A stretch of 43,216 bases of DNA from Verrucomicrobiales bacterium (GCA_016795385.1 JAEUHI010000080.1:1-43216); one strand, 5' to 3'; counted from the first letter of the stretch, positions 24,176 to 33,454 are shown. Notes: generated from the letters alone by a model not told the origin. Translations and numbers: made by a program.

Positions 24176-24928
24176 TCAATTGCCCACGGTCGACTTGATC
24201 TGCATCCGGGTGCTGGAGGTGACGGTGCCTCCGGTGAGCCCGGTGACGGACTCGATGCGCATCTCGTCGACCATCCAGATATCGTCGAACTTCTTGCCGC
24301 TGAGCACCTCGAAGCGACGGATGGGGCGGCCGCCGTGATCGTTGCCGATCATCTTGATCATGCCCCCGCTGAGCTTGTCGATCCAGACATCGACGCTGGA
24401 ATAGGCACCGGCCCCGTCGGGATTGCGGATGGAAAGGAGGATGCAATCGCGGCCTTTCACTTTTTCCTGACGCACGATGCGGGCATTCGGCCAGTAGAGA
24501 AAACGCATCGAAAGATCGTCGTAGGTGATGTCGGTGCCGCGGACTTTTTCGCCGAATTTGGCCGGCGGCACGGGTTGCATCTCGGCTCCGCCCACGCCCT
24601 CGAACAAACCAAAGCGCTGGTTGCGGGTATCGAGGTAGATGACCTGGGCGGGGTTGTCGAAGATGAAACGGATCGAATCCGTCTTGAGACTGAGGAGGAA
24701 GGGCACCTTTTTGGTGATGCCCATGATGAGATTGCCGGTGAAATCGCGGTTGTAGAGGGTGTAGCTGGCGCGCACCAGCTTCAGCACCTCGTCGGCGGTC
24801 ATCTGATCGATCGCTTTGCCGGCGAAGGGGGCGTCGTTCGCGGGCGGCACTTCTTTGGAATCCTCCTGGGCGAAGGCGGGAAAGGAAGCGGCAAGAACGA
24901 GGGCGAGAAGAGAGAAACGGGGGATCAT
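24176..24928 (-). CDS. LolA-like outer-membrane lipoprotein-sorting family protein
   Basis: A 250-residue protein. Residues 1-21 form a signal peptide (MIPRFSLLALVLAASFPAFA). The body matches the LolA-like family annotated as outer membrane lipoprotein-sorting protein: FTGNLIMGITKK, DITYDDLSMRFLYWPNARIV, KGRDCILLSIRNP, VDVWIDKLSGGMIKM and VDEMRIESVTG. Such proteins have a half-barrel that shields lipid; the precise ligand is unknown in this subgroup. The ATG at 24926-24928 starts the signal peptide; longer in-frame starts are ignored. It is divergent from the thioesterase gene across 128 bp. Confidence 0.85.
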   Translation of the reverse strand: MIPRFSLLALVLAASFPAFAQEDSKEVPPANDAPFAGKAIDQMTADEVLKLVRASYTLYNRDFTGNLIMGITKKVPFLLSLKTDSIRFIFDNPAQVIYLDTRNQRFGLFEGVGGAEMQPVPPAKFGEKVRGTDITYDDLSMRFLYWPNARIVRQEKVKGRDCILLSIRNPDGAGAYSSVDVWIDKLSGGMIKMIGNDHGGRPIRRFEVLSGKKFDDIWMVDEMRIESVTGLTGGTVTSSTRMQIKSTVGN

Positions 24929-25056
24929 GGCGAAAATCGGGCAGGTCGGTGCCCGCCCAAAAAAGACGGACCAAGGATACGATACATGCAAAATCCGTTT
25001 GGGAAACCAAAGCATTTCCCTTGGCAGGGTGGCGGAGCCCCTGTCATCTTCCGGTC

Positions 25057-25398
25057 ATGGAAAACCACCGACTCGTCCTGCCGGAGCACATGAACCACTA
25101 CGGCTTCCTTTTCGGAGGGTATCTCCTCGCCTGGGTCGACGAATTGGCCTGGATGGCGGCGAGCCGGGATTTCCCGGGCTGCCAACTCGTGACGGTGGGA
25201 ATGAAGGAGGTGGCGTTCAAAAAGAGCGTCCGCGAGGGAACGATCCTGTCCCTCCGCGCCCACCGCACCCGGGTGGGCGATACCTCCGCTTCCTACGCGG
25301 TGAGCGCTTGGAAGGATGATCTCGAGATCTTTTCCACGGAGGTCACGCTGGTGCGCGTCGACGAGGAGGGACGCAAACAATCCCTTCCCAAGGGCTGA
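25057..25398 (+). CDS. Hotdog-fold acyl-CoA thioesterase (YciA-like)
   Basis: A 113-residue single hotdog domain. MNHYGFLFGGYLLAWVDELAWMAA (N13, G16, G20, D28) is the acyl-CoA thioester hydrolase signature, followed by VTVGMKEVAFKKSVREGTILSLRAHRTRVGDTSASY. Such enzymes release CoA from fatty acyl-CoA in the cytoplasm. I chose the ATG at 25057, which opens the domain; the longer frame from 24949 adds only non-homologous codons. It is first in a short operon with ribokinase (35 bp) and the PQQ-propeller gene. Confidence 0.85.
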   Translation: MENHRLVLPEHMNHYGFLFGGYLLAWVDELAWMAASRDFPGCQLVTVGMKEVAFKKSVREGTILSLRAHRTRVGDTSASYAVSAWKDDLEIFSTEVTLVRVDEEGRKQSLPKG

Positions 25399-25433
25399 GG
25401 ATTTGGTAGCGTTCCGGGCCTTTCCGCTCCTTT

Positions 25434-26387
25434 ATGAAAAAAGCCACCCGATCCAAGTCCAAACGCGCCAGCAGGGTGGTCGTGGTGGGTTCGCTGAATC
25501 TCGATTACTTCACCCGCGTCGAGTCCCTCCCCCGCCCCGGAGAAACGATCGCCGCGGATCGACTCACCCGCTTCCGCGGAGGCAAAGGAGCGAACCAGGC
25601 GATCGCCGCCTCCCGGCAAGGCTGCGAGGTGACCCTGATCGGCGCGGTGGGCACGGACGAGGGTGGCGGTGCCTATCGCCGGGCCCTCGAGGAGGAGGGC
25701 ATCCAGACGGACCATATTCGCACCGCCCCGGGAGAGACCGGCGCAGCCTTTATCACGGTGGATCGCGACGGAGAAAACATGATCGTCGTGGCCGCTGGGG
25801 CGAATGGCGAAGTCCGCCGGGCGGACGTGACCCGGGCCGCAGCGGCGATCGAGTCCTGTGATCTGTTGCTCCTGCAGTTTGAAGTCCCCGCCACCGCCTT
25901 GGTCGAAGCCGCGCGAATCGCCAATCAATGCGGCATCCCGGTGGTGATCAATCCTTCTCCTTATCTTCCGACCTTCCCGTGGCAGGAGATCTCGGCGGAC
26001 GTGATCATCGTGAACGAGAGCGAAGCGATCGAGCTCCTCGGATTCCCCGCCACCCCCGCCGTTGCCAAAGAAGTCCGGGAACGACTCTTCGAGCTGCGTG
26101 CCGGGACGTTGGTGGTGACCCGTGGCAGCGAGGAGACTCTGGCCTTTGTCCGGGACGGTGACCTGTATGAGATCCCGGTCCTCTCGGTCGTGCCGATCGA
26201 CACGGTGGGTGCAGGTGATGCCTTTGCCGGATGTTTTGCGGCCCGATATGCACAAGGCCACGAGCTGGAACCGGCCCTGCGCGCCGCAAACTGCGCGGGG
26301 GCTCTGACCACCCTGGGGGCGGGAGCGCAGGATCCCATCCCGGACCGCGATCAGGTCGATCGACACCTCCAATTCCTTGATTCATAA
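25434..26387 (+). CDS. rbsK: Ribokinase (PfkB family)
   Basis: A 317-residue PfkB-family sugar kinase closest to ribokinase. Landmarks are VVGSLNLDYFTRVESLPRPGET, the substrate motif RGGKGANQA (49-56), INPSPY, NESEAIELLG, VVTRGSEE, and the anion-hole/catalytic segment DTVGAGDAFAGCF with base D262. It phosphorylates D-ribose or a similar sugar at O5 using ATP. The first 13 residues (MKKATRSKSKRAS) are an unusual basic extension before the first strand. It lies 35 bp after the thioesterase stop and 13 bp before the PQQ-propeller gene. No ribose transporter is nearby, so nucleoside or ribose salvage is an inference. Confidence 0.92.
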   Translation: MKKATRSKSKRASRVVVVGSLNLDYFTRVESLPRPGETIAADRLTRFRGGKGANQAIAASRQGCEVTLIGAVGTDEGGGAYRRALEEEGIQTDHIRTAPGETGAAFITVDRDGENMIVVAAGANGEVRRADVTRAAAAIESCDLLLLQFEVPATALVEAARIANQCGIPVVINPSPYLPTFPWQEISADVIIVNESEAIELLGFPATPAVAKEVRERLFELRAGTLVVTRGSEETLAFVRDGDLYEIPVLSVVPIDTVGAGDAFAGCFAARYAQGHELEPALRAANCAGALTTLGAGAQDPIPDRDQVDRHLQFLDS

Positions 26388-26400
26388 TTCCCTCTCCCCC

Positions 26401-27729
26401 ATGAAGCCCTCGATCTTTTTCCTCCTCGCCACATCGTTCACCACCAGCCTGTCCGCGACCTCGTGGCCGGAATTCCGTGGACCCAACGGCGACGGCGTCG
26501 CGACGGCGGAGAATGTGCCGGTGACCTTCGGTGAGACAGAGTCCCTGAAATGGAAGACGGAACTACCGGGCCGCGGCTGGTCCTCCCCGGTTTTCGATGG
26601 AAAAACCCTCTGGGTGACGACGGCGGAGGAAATTTTCCCCGATGAGGAGGAAAAGACCCGTATTCTCAAGGAAGCCGGAGAAGAGGAAAAGGTCTTCGCC
26701 TCGCGCCAAGTAGCGACACGGATCGAGCTCTCAGCCTTGGCGGTCGACTACGAGACCGGAAAGGTTCTCAAAACCGTGGAACTGGCGAACATCGACAATC
26801 CCCAGACGATCCATACCCTGAACAGCTTTGCCTCCCCCACCCCGGTGCTGGCCGATGGCGTGCTCTACGCTCATTTCGGGGCTTTTGGGACTTTCGCGAT
26901 CGACACGGAGGCAGGGTCCATCCGCTGGCAGACGAAGATCGATCTCGAGCACGGCGTTGGCCCGGGCAGCTCGCCGGTCCTGCACCGGGGACGTCTCATC
27001 CTGATCTGCGACGGGGTGGACCGGCAGTTCGTGACCGCGCTCGACGCGACGAGCGGCAAAGCACTGTGGACGACCGATCGTCCGGAGATGCGGGCCGCGA
27101 CCGGCGACCAAAAGAAATCCTACAACACTCCCGTCGTGGTGACGGGGAAGGACGGACGCGAACAACTGATCTGCATGGGCGCCCAATGGCTCGTCAGCTA
27201 TGCTCCGGAAACCGGGGAGGAAATCTGGCGACTCGATCATGGAGATGGATTCTCGGTGGTGCCCCGCCCCGTCTACAGCCCGAAGACAGGGCTCCTCTAC
27301 CTCAGCACCGGCTACGGCAAACCGGAACTGCTCGCCGTCCGCATCGACGGAAAAGGCGACATCACCGGATCTGACAAGATCGCCTGGCGGGAAGCCAAGC
27401 GCATCCCCGCCCGCCCCTCTCCGGTGCTGGTGGGAGACGAGCTCTACGTCATCGCCGACGGTGGCGTGGCGAGTTGCTTTGACGCCGGCACCGGCACCCT
27501 CCACTGGACCGAGCGGGTCGACGGCAATTACTGCGCCTCGCCGCTCTTTGCCGACGGCCACCTCTATTTCTCGAGCCAGGAAGGGGCCGTCACCGTCGTG
27601 AAGCCGGGGCGCACCTTCGAAGTGGTCGCCCGCAATACCCTCGAGGGCACCCTGATGGCCTCTCCCATGGCGCTCGATGGGAATTTGATCGTCCGTTCCG
27701 GCACGGCGCTTTATCGGTTTTCGAAGTAA
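26401..27729 (+). CDS. PQQ-binding-like beta-propeller protein
   Basis: A 442-residue exported protein. Residues 1-18 are a signal peptide (MKPSIFFLLATSFTTSLS). The lineage-typical opening WPEFRGPNGDGVATAENVPV follows, with WKTELPGRGWSSPVFDGKTLWV. Further blades contain the PQQ_2 pattern (GSIRWQTKI, GKALWTTDR, GEEIWRLDH, GTLHWTERV), giving an eight-bladed-type propeller. No partner cytochrome or dehydrogenase domain is present, so it need not bind PQQ. The ATG at 26401 is preferred to 26377 because the upstream codons are not signal-like. It is the last gene of the thioesterase-ribokinase unit, followed by a strong terminator. Confidence 0.88.
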   Translation: MKPSIFFLLATSFTTSLSATSWPEFRGPNGDGVATAENVPVTFGETESLKWKTELPGRGWSSPVFDGKTLWVTTAEEIFPDEEEKTRILKEAGEEEKVFASRQVATRIELSALAVDYETGKVLKTVELANIDNPQTIHTLNSFASPTPVLADGVLYAHFGAFGTFAIDTEAGSIRWQTKIDLEHGVGPGSSPVLHRGRLILICDGVDRQFVTALDATSGKALWTTDRPEMRAATGDQKKSYNTPVVVTGKDGREQLICMGAQWLVSYAPETGEEIWRLDHGDGFSVVPRPVYSPKTGLLYLSTGYGKPELLAVRIDGKGDITGSDKIAWREAKRIPARPSPVLVGDELYVIADGGVASCFDAGTGTLHWTERVDGNYCASPLFADGHLYFSSQEGAVTVVKPGRTFEVVARNTLEGTLMASPMALDGNLIVRSGTALYRFSK

Positions 27730-27756
27730 AGCTCTGGCCACGAGGGCCGGAGAAGG

Positions 27757-27786
27757 TTCGGAAAGATGAGATTTCCGAAATTTTTT
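27757..27786 (+). terminator. Rho-independent terminator after the PQQ-propeller gene
   Basis: TTCGGAAA (27757-27764) and TTTCCGAA (27772-27779) form a perfect 8-bp stem with a 7-base loop, followed by A and six T. A further perfect-length stem with one G-T pair (CTCTGGCC/GGCCGGAG, about 27732-27752) lies just upstream without a T-tract. Confidence 0.9.
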
Positions 27787-27852
27787 CGCGATTTTTCGTG
27801 ACGTTTTGGCGTTTTCCCGATATGCGAATGGGAAAACCTGTTTCCAAATCCC

Positions 27853-29919
27853 ATGAAATCCCGAATTCTTCTTCTGGCGCTTGGCTCATTTGCCTTGATC
27901 GCCGGTGTCGCGCCCTCCTCGGTGCAAGCCCGTACCTGGACCAGCACGGACGGCAAACCGCTCCAGGCCCTCTTCCTCGGCATCGAGGGCGACAACTACA
28001 AATTCAAGCTGCAGAACGGAAATCAGATCCTTGTCCACAAGGACAAATTCATCAAAGCGGACCAGGAAGCGGCTGAACGTCTCGCCAAGATCGGCGATGA
28101 CAGCTTCACCAAGGCCTCCGCCCGCCAGATCGACACCCTCCTCGCGACGACGTTGAAGAAGAACGGATTCAACTCCTTCAACGAGCCGCTCCCCGACGAT
28201 CTCTTCGTCCGCCGCGTCTACTTGGATATCGCGGGCCGCATCCCGACCCGTGAGGAGTTCCTGGCATTCGCCGAGAGTTCCCGTCCCGACAAGCGCGAGG
28301 CGCTCATCGACGAACTTCTCCTCTCGCCCGGCTACGCCTCGCACCTCTTCAACTACTTCGCCGACATGTATCGTCTCCACGCGAGCGATTTCCAGAACGG
28401 CGTGCGGATGGATCCCTACATCGCCTGGTGGCGTGAGCAGCTCCAGGCCAACAAGCCCTACCATGAGATCGTCACCGAGATGCTCACCGCCAAGGGCAAC
28501 GTGGGCCAGAATCCCGCCTCGGGCTTCCTCCTTCGTGACACCGGCATGGAGTTCGATGCCTTCGCGAACTTCGGCCAGGTGATGCTCGGCATCGACATTT
28601 CCTGCGCCCAGTGCCACGACCACCCCTTCGACGAGTGGACCCAGGGTGACTTCTACGAAATGGCCGCGTTCTTCGGCAACACCCAGCGTTCGCTTGGCTA
28701 CCGCCCGGCCGACGCGATGATGACGGGCGGCAAGATCGAGATGCCCAACGCACCCGCGGGCTGGAAGGCCAACTTCGAAAAATGGGCGGAGACGAACAAA
28801 GGCGTGATTCCGCGCGACCAGAACTTCAACCAGTTCTACTTCTTCACCAACGCGCTGGGATGGAACCTGGCCGACAACGAGGCTCTCCAGACCGTTTTCC
28901 CGCACGACTTCATCGGGGAAGGCGGCAAGCCGAACGAAGTGGCCAGCCCGCGCACCCTCATCGGCGACGCGGCCAAGGTCGGTGGCAAGACCCGTCGCGA
29001 AGCGATCGCCCAGTGGCTGACCGCTCCGGAGAACCCCCGTTTCGCCCTCGTGATTGCCAACCGGATGTGGGGACGCGCCTTCGGCCAGGCGATCATCGAA
29101 CCCACGAACGATTTCAGCGACGAGGAAATCAAACGCTCCTCGCAGCCGGAGGTGCTCGCCTACCTCACCCGCGAGATGCGCCGGGTGAACTACGACCTCC
29201 GCGAATTCATGCGGATCCTTTACAACACCCGCGCCTACCAGTCGCTCGCCTCTATGGAAGAGCCCGACCTGACGAAGGCGTACTACTTCCCCGGCCCGGT
29301 CCTTCGCCGCATGCGCGCCGAGCAGGCATGGGATTCCATGATGGTCCTCGCCCATGGTAGCGAGATCGACAAGAAGAAGGGCGGCGACGGATCGTTCTAC
29401 AAAAAGATCCTGAACATCGATTTCAACTCCGCCTCGAGCGAAGATGTCTGGCGTCATTATGAAATGTGGCAGAATCTTCGTGGCGCAGGTTCCTCGATGG
29501 CCATGGTCTCGGAGGGAGACGAGTATTCCCCGGTCGTGATGAATGACACCGAACTCCGGGCCTCGGAGCTGACCCAGCCCGCTCCCGGCGCCTCGATGTT
29601 GGACACCTTTGGTCAATCCGACCGCCGTATCACCGACGATCACAACTACGACGGCTCCGTGCCCCAGGTGCTCGCGCTGATGAACGGAAACGTGACCCAA
29701 CAGCTGACCGGAGCCTCCTCCAAAGTCGTCTCCGACCTCGAAGAACTCGACGGACCGGATGACAAGGTCCGCGGCGTCTTCTTCACCCTCCTCAACCGCT
29801 TCCCCAGCAAGGACGAGCTCGACCTCGGCGTCGGCATGATCGAAGACTTCGGCGACGAAGGCATCAGCGATCTCGCCTGGGCTCTCATGAATAGCCCGGA
29901 ATTCCTTTTCATCCAGTGA
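27853..29919 (+). CDS. DUF1549/DUF1553 protein with N-terminal SHD1-like domain
   Basis: A 688-residue exported protein. Residues 1-26 are a signal peptide (ending SSVQA). Residues 27-75 (RTWTSTDGKPLQALFLGIEG and on to VHKDKFIKADQEAAERL) match the SLA1-homology-1-like domain frequent in this phylum. DUF1549 follows (FVRRVYLDIAGRIPTREEFL; YFADMYRL; DISCAQCHDHPFDEWTQGDFY, with a CxxCH). DUF1553 comes next (NPRFALVIANRMWGRAFG, TNDFSDEEIKRSSQPEVLAYL, RILYNTRAYQS) and the protein ends in FFTLLNRFPSKDELD and MNSPEFLFIQ. Compared with the 4360 gene it lacks the PSCyt1 haem region and carries SHD1 instead. It is followed 36 bp later by its DUF1501 partner. Confidence 0.9.
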   Translation: MKSRILLLALGSFALIAGVAPSSVQARTWTSTDGKPLQALFLGIEGDNYKFKLQNGNQILVHKDKFIKADQEAAERLAKIGDDSFTKASARQIDTLLATTLKKNGFNSFNEPLPDDLFVRRVYLDIAGRIPTREEFLAFAESSRPDKREALIDELLLSPGYASHLFNYFADMYRLHASDFQNGVRMDPYIAWWREQLQANKPYHEIVTEMLTAKGNVGQNPASGFLLRDTGMEFDAFANFGQVMLGIDISCAQCHDHPFDEWTQGDFYEMAAFFGNTQRSLGYRPADAMMTGGKIEMPNAPAGWKANFEKWAETNKGVIPRDQNFNQFYFFTNALGWNLADNEALQTVFPHDFIGEGGKPNEVASPRTLIGDAAKVGGKTRREAIAQWLTAPENPRFALVIANRMWGRAFGQAIIEPTNDFSDEEIKRSSQPEVLAYLTREMRRVNYDLREFMRILYNTRAYQSLASMEEPDLTKAYYFPGPVLRRMRAEQAWDSMMVLAHGSEIDKKKGGDGSFYKKILNIDFNSASSEDVWRHYEMWQNLRGAGSSMAMVSEGDEYSPVVMNDTELRASELTQPAPGASMLDTFGQSDRRITDDHNYDGSVPQVLALMNGNVTQQLTGASSKVVSDLEELDGPDDKVRGVFFTLLNRFPSKDELDLGVGMIEDFGDEGISDLAWALMNSPEFLFIQ

Positions 29920-29955
29920 TCGTCCCTCCCCCAACTTCAAACATCCCCTATCGCC

Positions 29956-31218
29956 ATGCACATCGCCGAACTCGCCGGAAAAGATCCCTTCAGCCGCCGC
30001 TATTTCATGGAAATGACGGCCAAGCTGTCCTTCGGGCTCAGCCTCAGCGTCCCCTTCCTCCCCCGTAGCTTCAAAGCGCAGGAAGGTGGCAAGGCCAAGA
30101 ACCTCATCTACATCTACCTCTCGGGTGGGATGACCCACCTCGACACCTTCGATCCGAAGAAAAACAAGGATGTGATGGGCCCCACCGAGATCCTCGATAC
30201 GAATGTCGACAACATGAAGTTCGGCATGCACCTCAAGGAGCTCGCCAAGCTGGGTGACAAGATCGCGGTGATCAACTCGATGATGTCGACCAACGGTGCC
30301 CACGAGCAGGGCGAGTACATCATGCGCACGGGCTACGAGAAGCGCGCCACGATCGTGCACCCGACGATCGGCCCCTGGGCCGAAACGCTCCTCGGCAAGC
30401 GCGGCGAGATTCTTCCCGATTCCGTCCTCGTCGGCCAGAGCACGTCGAACGCCGGCTTCATGGACCCTGCCTTGAGCCCGCTCCCCATCGCCGATCCTTC
30501 CGGCGGTGTCCCGAACACCGACCTCATCGTCGAGGGCGAGCGTTTTGATCGGCGCATGCAGATGGCCCAGAAACTCGGCCAGCAGTTCTCCGACAAATTC
30601 AAATACGCGGGTCCCAAGTCCTACGTCGAATACTACAATCAGGCGAACCGCCTTCTCAAGAGCGACGCCCTCTCCGCCTTCGACATCTCCGGCGAGTCGA
30701 ACCGTGCCGACTATGGTGAAAACCGCCTCGGCCAAGGCTGTCTCCTCGCCCGCAAGCTCGTTGAAAACGGGGTGCGCGTCGTCGAGGTCGTCGCCGGCGG
30801 CTGGGACATGCACCAGGACATCGCGGGTGGCACGGGCGACCGTCTCCCCGAGCTCGACATGGCGCTCTCGACCTTGATCAAGGATCTCGAGTCCCGCGGC
30901 CTCCTCGATTCCACCCTGATCGCCCTCGGTACCGAATTCGGCCGCACTCCCGACATCAACATGAACTCGGGACGCGATCACTACCCTGCCGCCTACTCCT
31001 GCATCCTTGCGGGCGGTGGCATCAAGGGTGGCACGGTCTATGGCGAAACCGACGGTATGGGCAAGAAGGTCAAAGCCAATCCGGTGAAGCCCGAGGATTT
31101 CCTCGCCACGATCGGATACGGGCTCGGACTCAACCTCGACGAGACGGTCTACTCTCCCACCCAGCGCCCCTTCACCTTCGCGGACAAGGGTGCCCCGGTC
31201 ACCGCGCTCTTTGCCTGA
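29956..31218 (+). CDS. DUF1501 family protein, partner of the upstream DUF1549 gene
   Basis: A 420-residue protein. SRRYFMEMTAKLSFGLSLSVPFLP gives a Tat-like leader. DUF1501 landmarks are IYLSGGMTHLDTFDPKK, INSMMSTNGAHEQGEYIMRTGY, VEVVAGGWDMHQDIAGG, ALGTEFGRTPDIN, GRDHYPAAYSCILAGGGIKGG and VKPEDFLATIGYGLGLNLDE. Length and order are typical. It forms an operon with the DUF1549 gene and ends 29 bp before a strong terminator. Biochemical function is unestablished for the family. Confidence 0.9.
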   Translation: MHIAELAGKDPFSRRYFMEMTAKLSFGLSLSVPFLPRSFKAQEGGKAKNLIYIYLSGGMTHLDTFDPKKNKDVMGPTEILDTNVDNMKFGMHLKELAKLGDKIAVINSMMSTNGAHEQGEYIMRTGYEKRATIVHPTIGPWAETLLGKRGEILPDSVLVGQSTSNAGFMDPALSPLPIADPSGGVPNTDLIVEGERFDRRMQMAQKLGQQFSDKFKYAGPKSYVEYYNQANRLLKSDALSAFDISGESNRADYGENRLGQGCLLARKLVENGVRVVEVVAGGWDMHQDIAGGTGDRLPELDMALSTLIKDLESRGLLDSTLIALGTEFGRTPDINMNSGRDHYPAAYSCILAGGGIKGGTVYGETDGMGKKVKANPVKPEDFLATIGYGLGLNLDETVYSPTQRPFTFADKGAPVTALFA

Positions 31219-31247
31219 TTCGTCCGATCGGACCGGATTTACGAAGA

Positions 31248-31277
31248 AACGGCACCCCGAACGGGGTGCCGTTTTTT
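31248..31277 (+). terminator. Rho-independent terminator after the DUF1501 gene
   Basis: AACGGCACCCCG (31248-31259) pairs with CGGGGTGCCGTT (31262-31273) around a tiny GAAC-type loop, followed by TTTTT and more T. It is strong on the plus strand. mnmE ends 5 bp later on the other strand and may share it. Confidence 0.95.
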
Positions 31278-31281
31278 TCTT

Positions 31282-32625
31282 TCATTTTCCGATACAGAAG
31301 CGGCTGAAGATCTCTCCGAGGATCTCTTCGATATCCGTGCGGCCGATCACCTCGCCCACCGCTCCCAGTGCCGCGTGGAGGCTGGAAGCCACGAACTCCG
31401 GGGATTCCCCTTGCTCGAGAAGCCGTTTGGCATCCGCGAGATCGCGACGGGCGTTTTTGAGGCAAGCCTGGTGCCGGGCGTTGATCGCGGTAAGATTCGC
31501 ACTGCCCAATCCGGTGCCTGCGGAGAGGAGATCATAAAGGTGTTGACGGAAGCCCTCGATCGACCCGGTCTCCAGACAGGAAATCGGCACCCCTTCCGCA
31601 TCCGCCCAATCGGGATGGCGGGGCAGATCCGCCTTGTTCAAAACGAGGACGAGTCGCGAAGCGGATGGCGGGGCGATCTCCTCGACCATGGCCCGGCTTT
31701 CACTGGCGTCCACGACGTGGAGGATCAACTCGGCCCCCGCAATCTGGGCGCGGGTCCGCTCAATGCCCTCGCGCTCGATCTCACCCGCCCCCTCACGGAT
31801 TCCGGCGGTATCCACGAGTCGCAAAGGGATTCCCTTCAGATTGATGAACTCTTCAATCGTATCACGCGTCGTGCCGGCTTGATCGCTGACGATGGCCCGG
31901 TCAAATCCCAGCAGGCGATTGAGCAGACTCGACTTTCCGGCGTTGGGCGGACCACAGATGACGGTGCGGATCCCCTCGCGCAGGATGCGGCCCTGATCGG
32001 CCGTGGCGAGGAGGTGATCGAGCCGTCCGAGCATTTGGTCCATCGAACCGGCGAGCAGCTCGACCGAATCCGGCTCGATGTCTTCTTCCGGAAAATCGAT
32101 GTAGGCTTCGACGTGGGCGAGCAAGGCGATGAGATCTTTGCGAATCGATTCGATCTCGCTGCCGAGCGTACCCGCGAGTTGCTGCCCCGCCGCCCGGATC
32201 GCGAGATCGGTCTGGGCGGAAATGAGATCCATGATCGCCTCGGCCTGGGTCAGGTCGATCTTGCCATTCAAAAACGCCCGTTGGGAAAAAGCCCCGGGCT
32301 CGGCGGGTTCTGCGCCGGCATGAAAAAGCGCTTCGAGGAGCCGGCGTGTGACGAGGATCCCTCCATGACAGGCGATCTCCACGACGTCTTCGCCCGTGAA
32401 ACTACCGGGGCCGGGAAAGTAGGTAAGCAGCCCCTCGTCGATACTCTCGCCTTCCGCCCCGACGAAGCGTCCCCAATGTTGTTGGCGGGGAATCCATTCC
32501 GACGGACGCCTCCCCGCAAAAACACGCGAGGCGATCCCGGCGGCGTCCGGCCCGCTGATCCGGATCAAGGCGACGGCTCCGACCCCGGGAGGACTCGCGA
32601 TGGCGGCAATGGTCGTGTCATGCAT
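31282..32625 (-). CDS. mnmE: tRNA modification GTPase MnmE (TrmE)
   Basis: A 447-residue protein, full length. The opening is HDTTIAAIASPPGVGAVALIRISGP, the N-terminal tetrahydrofolate-binding domain includes CHGGILVTRRLLEALF, and the central helices include AEAIMDLISAQTDLAIRAA. The G domain has G1 GPPNAGKSSLLNRLLG, the G2/K-loop region DQAGTTRDTIEE, G3 DTAGIREG and G4 NKAD. The protein ends FCIGK, the conserved C-terminal CxGK. With MnmG it installs the cmnm5 group on wobble U34 of tRNAs. The start MHDTT (ATG at 32623-32625) is supported by homology and lies after a C-rich leader. It is divergent from radC. Confidence 0.97.
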   Translation of the reverse strand: MHDTTIAAIASPPGVGAVALIRISGPDAAGIASRVFAGRRPSEWIPRQQHWGRFVGAEGESIDEGLLTYFPGPGSFTGEDVVEIACHGGILVTRRLLEALFHAGAEPAEPGAFSQRAFLNGKIDLTQAEAIMDLISAQTDLAIRAAGQQLAGTLGSEIESIRKDLIALLAHVEAYIDFPEEDIEPDSVELLAGSMDQMLGRLDHLLATADQGRILREGIRTVICGPPNAGKSSLLNRLLGFDRAIVSDQAGTTRDTIEEFINLKGIPLRLVDTAGIREGAGEIEREGIERTRAQIAGAELILHVVDASESRAMVEEIAPPSASRLVLVLNKADLPRHPDWADAEGVPISCLETGSIEGFRQHLYDLLSAGTGLGSANLTAINARHQACLKNARRDLADAKRLLEQGESPEFVASSLHAALGAVGEVIGRTDIEEILGEIFSRFCIGK

Positions 32626-32729
32626 GGGGGCGGGATGGAGAGCCCGCATTGTCCTGCGGGACGCAGCCGGAGCAAGCGGGAAAAGTGATTGCGGGAGCGG
32701 AAAACCGGAGTCAGGATTCCACGAATCTC

Positions 32730-33419
32730 ATGGGGATCAAGGAAATGCCGGAGGACGATCGTCCTCGCGAAAAGCTGATGGAGCGTGGCCCGGCCGCCCT
32801 GAGCGACGCCGAGATCCTCGCCCTGTTCTTCAGCACCGGACGCGCCGGCGTCAGCGCCATCGATCTCGGACGGGAAATCATCGGGCAGTTCGGCAGCCTC
32901 CGCCAGCTCTCGCGGGCTTCGATGGCGGAGTTGCAACAGGTTCCGGGGATCGGGCCCGCCAAGGCCGCCCAATTGATCGCGACGTTTGAATTCGGCCGTC
33001 GCCTCGCCCAGGAGCCCTACAACGATCAATCGATCACCGCGCCGGAGGATGTCTTCGCCCTTCTCGGTGCCGAAATGCAGCGACTCAGCCAGGAGTCGGT
33101 GCGCGTCGTGATGCTGAACCACCGCAAGCGGCTGATTCACTGCGAGGAAGTTTTCCGGGGCACCGGCAATGAATCCTTCGCAAACCCCTCGGAGATCCTT
33201 CGCCGCGCCATCGCCCACTCCGCCCACGCCATCATCGTCGTGCACAACCACCCCTCGGGCGATCCGTCCCCTAGTATGGCGGATCATGAAGTGACCCGGC
33301 GCATCAAGGCGGCGAGCCAGGCCGTCGGCATCGAATTCACCGACCACCTCATCATCGGATGCCGGTCCGCGGAGTTCGGGTCACCGTATTTCAGTTTCCG
33401 CGAAGGTGGCCTGATTTAA
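32730..33419 (+). CDS. radC: RadC-family JAMM domain protein
   Basis: A 229-residue protein. The opening MGIKEMPEDDRPREKLMERG is the usual RadC/UPF0758 start, followed by the helix-hairpin-helix-like LQQVPGIGPAKAAQLIATFE. The JAMM zinc motif is HNHPSGDPSPSMADHEVTRRI. The family was once named for DNA repair, but its real role is not settled. An earlier in-frame start at 32649 adds 27 non-homologous residues and is rejected. It is followed by lpxA after 35 bp. Confidence 0.93.
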   Translation: MGIKEMPEDDRPREKLMERGPAALSDAEILALFFSTGRAGVSAIDLGREIIGQFGSLRQLSRASMAELQQVPGIGPAKAAQLIATFEFGRRLAQEPYNDQSITAPEDVFALLGAEMQRLSQESVRVVMLNHRKRLIHCEEVFRGTGNESFANPSEILRRAIAHSAHAIIVVHNHPSGDPSPSMADHEVTRRIKAASQAVGIEFTDHLIIGCRSAEFGSPYFSFREGGLI

Positions 33420-33454
33420 GCTAACCGACCGATTACTCCCTGATTTCCACCGAT

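Noticed and set aside
24110..25093. Plus-strand 327-codon frame
   Set aside because: Antisense shadow of the LolA-like gene; it ends by overlapping the real thioesterase start in another frame.
27886..30981. A 1031-codon open frame on the minus strand
   Set aside because: It lies wholly antisense to the DUF1549 and DUF1501 genes, crosses their intergenic gap, and shows only Val/Glu/Gly-rich composition expected opposite GC-rich codons.
32649..32729. Longer N-terminus for RadC from 32649
   Set aside because: The added 27 residues do not resemble RadC, while MGIKEMPEDDRPREKL at 32730 is the standard opening.
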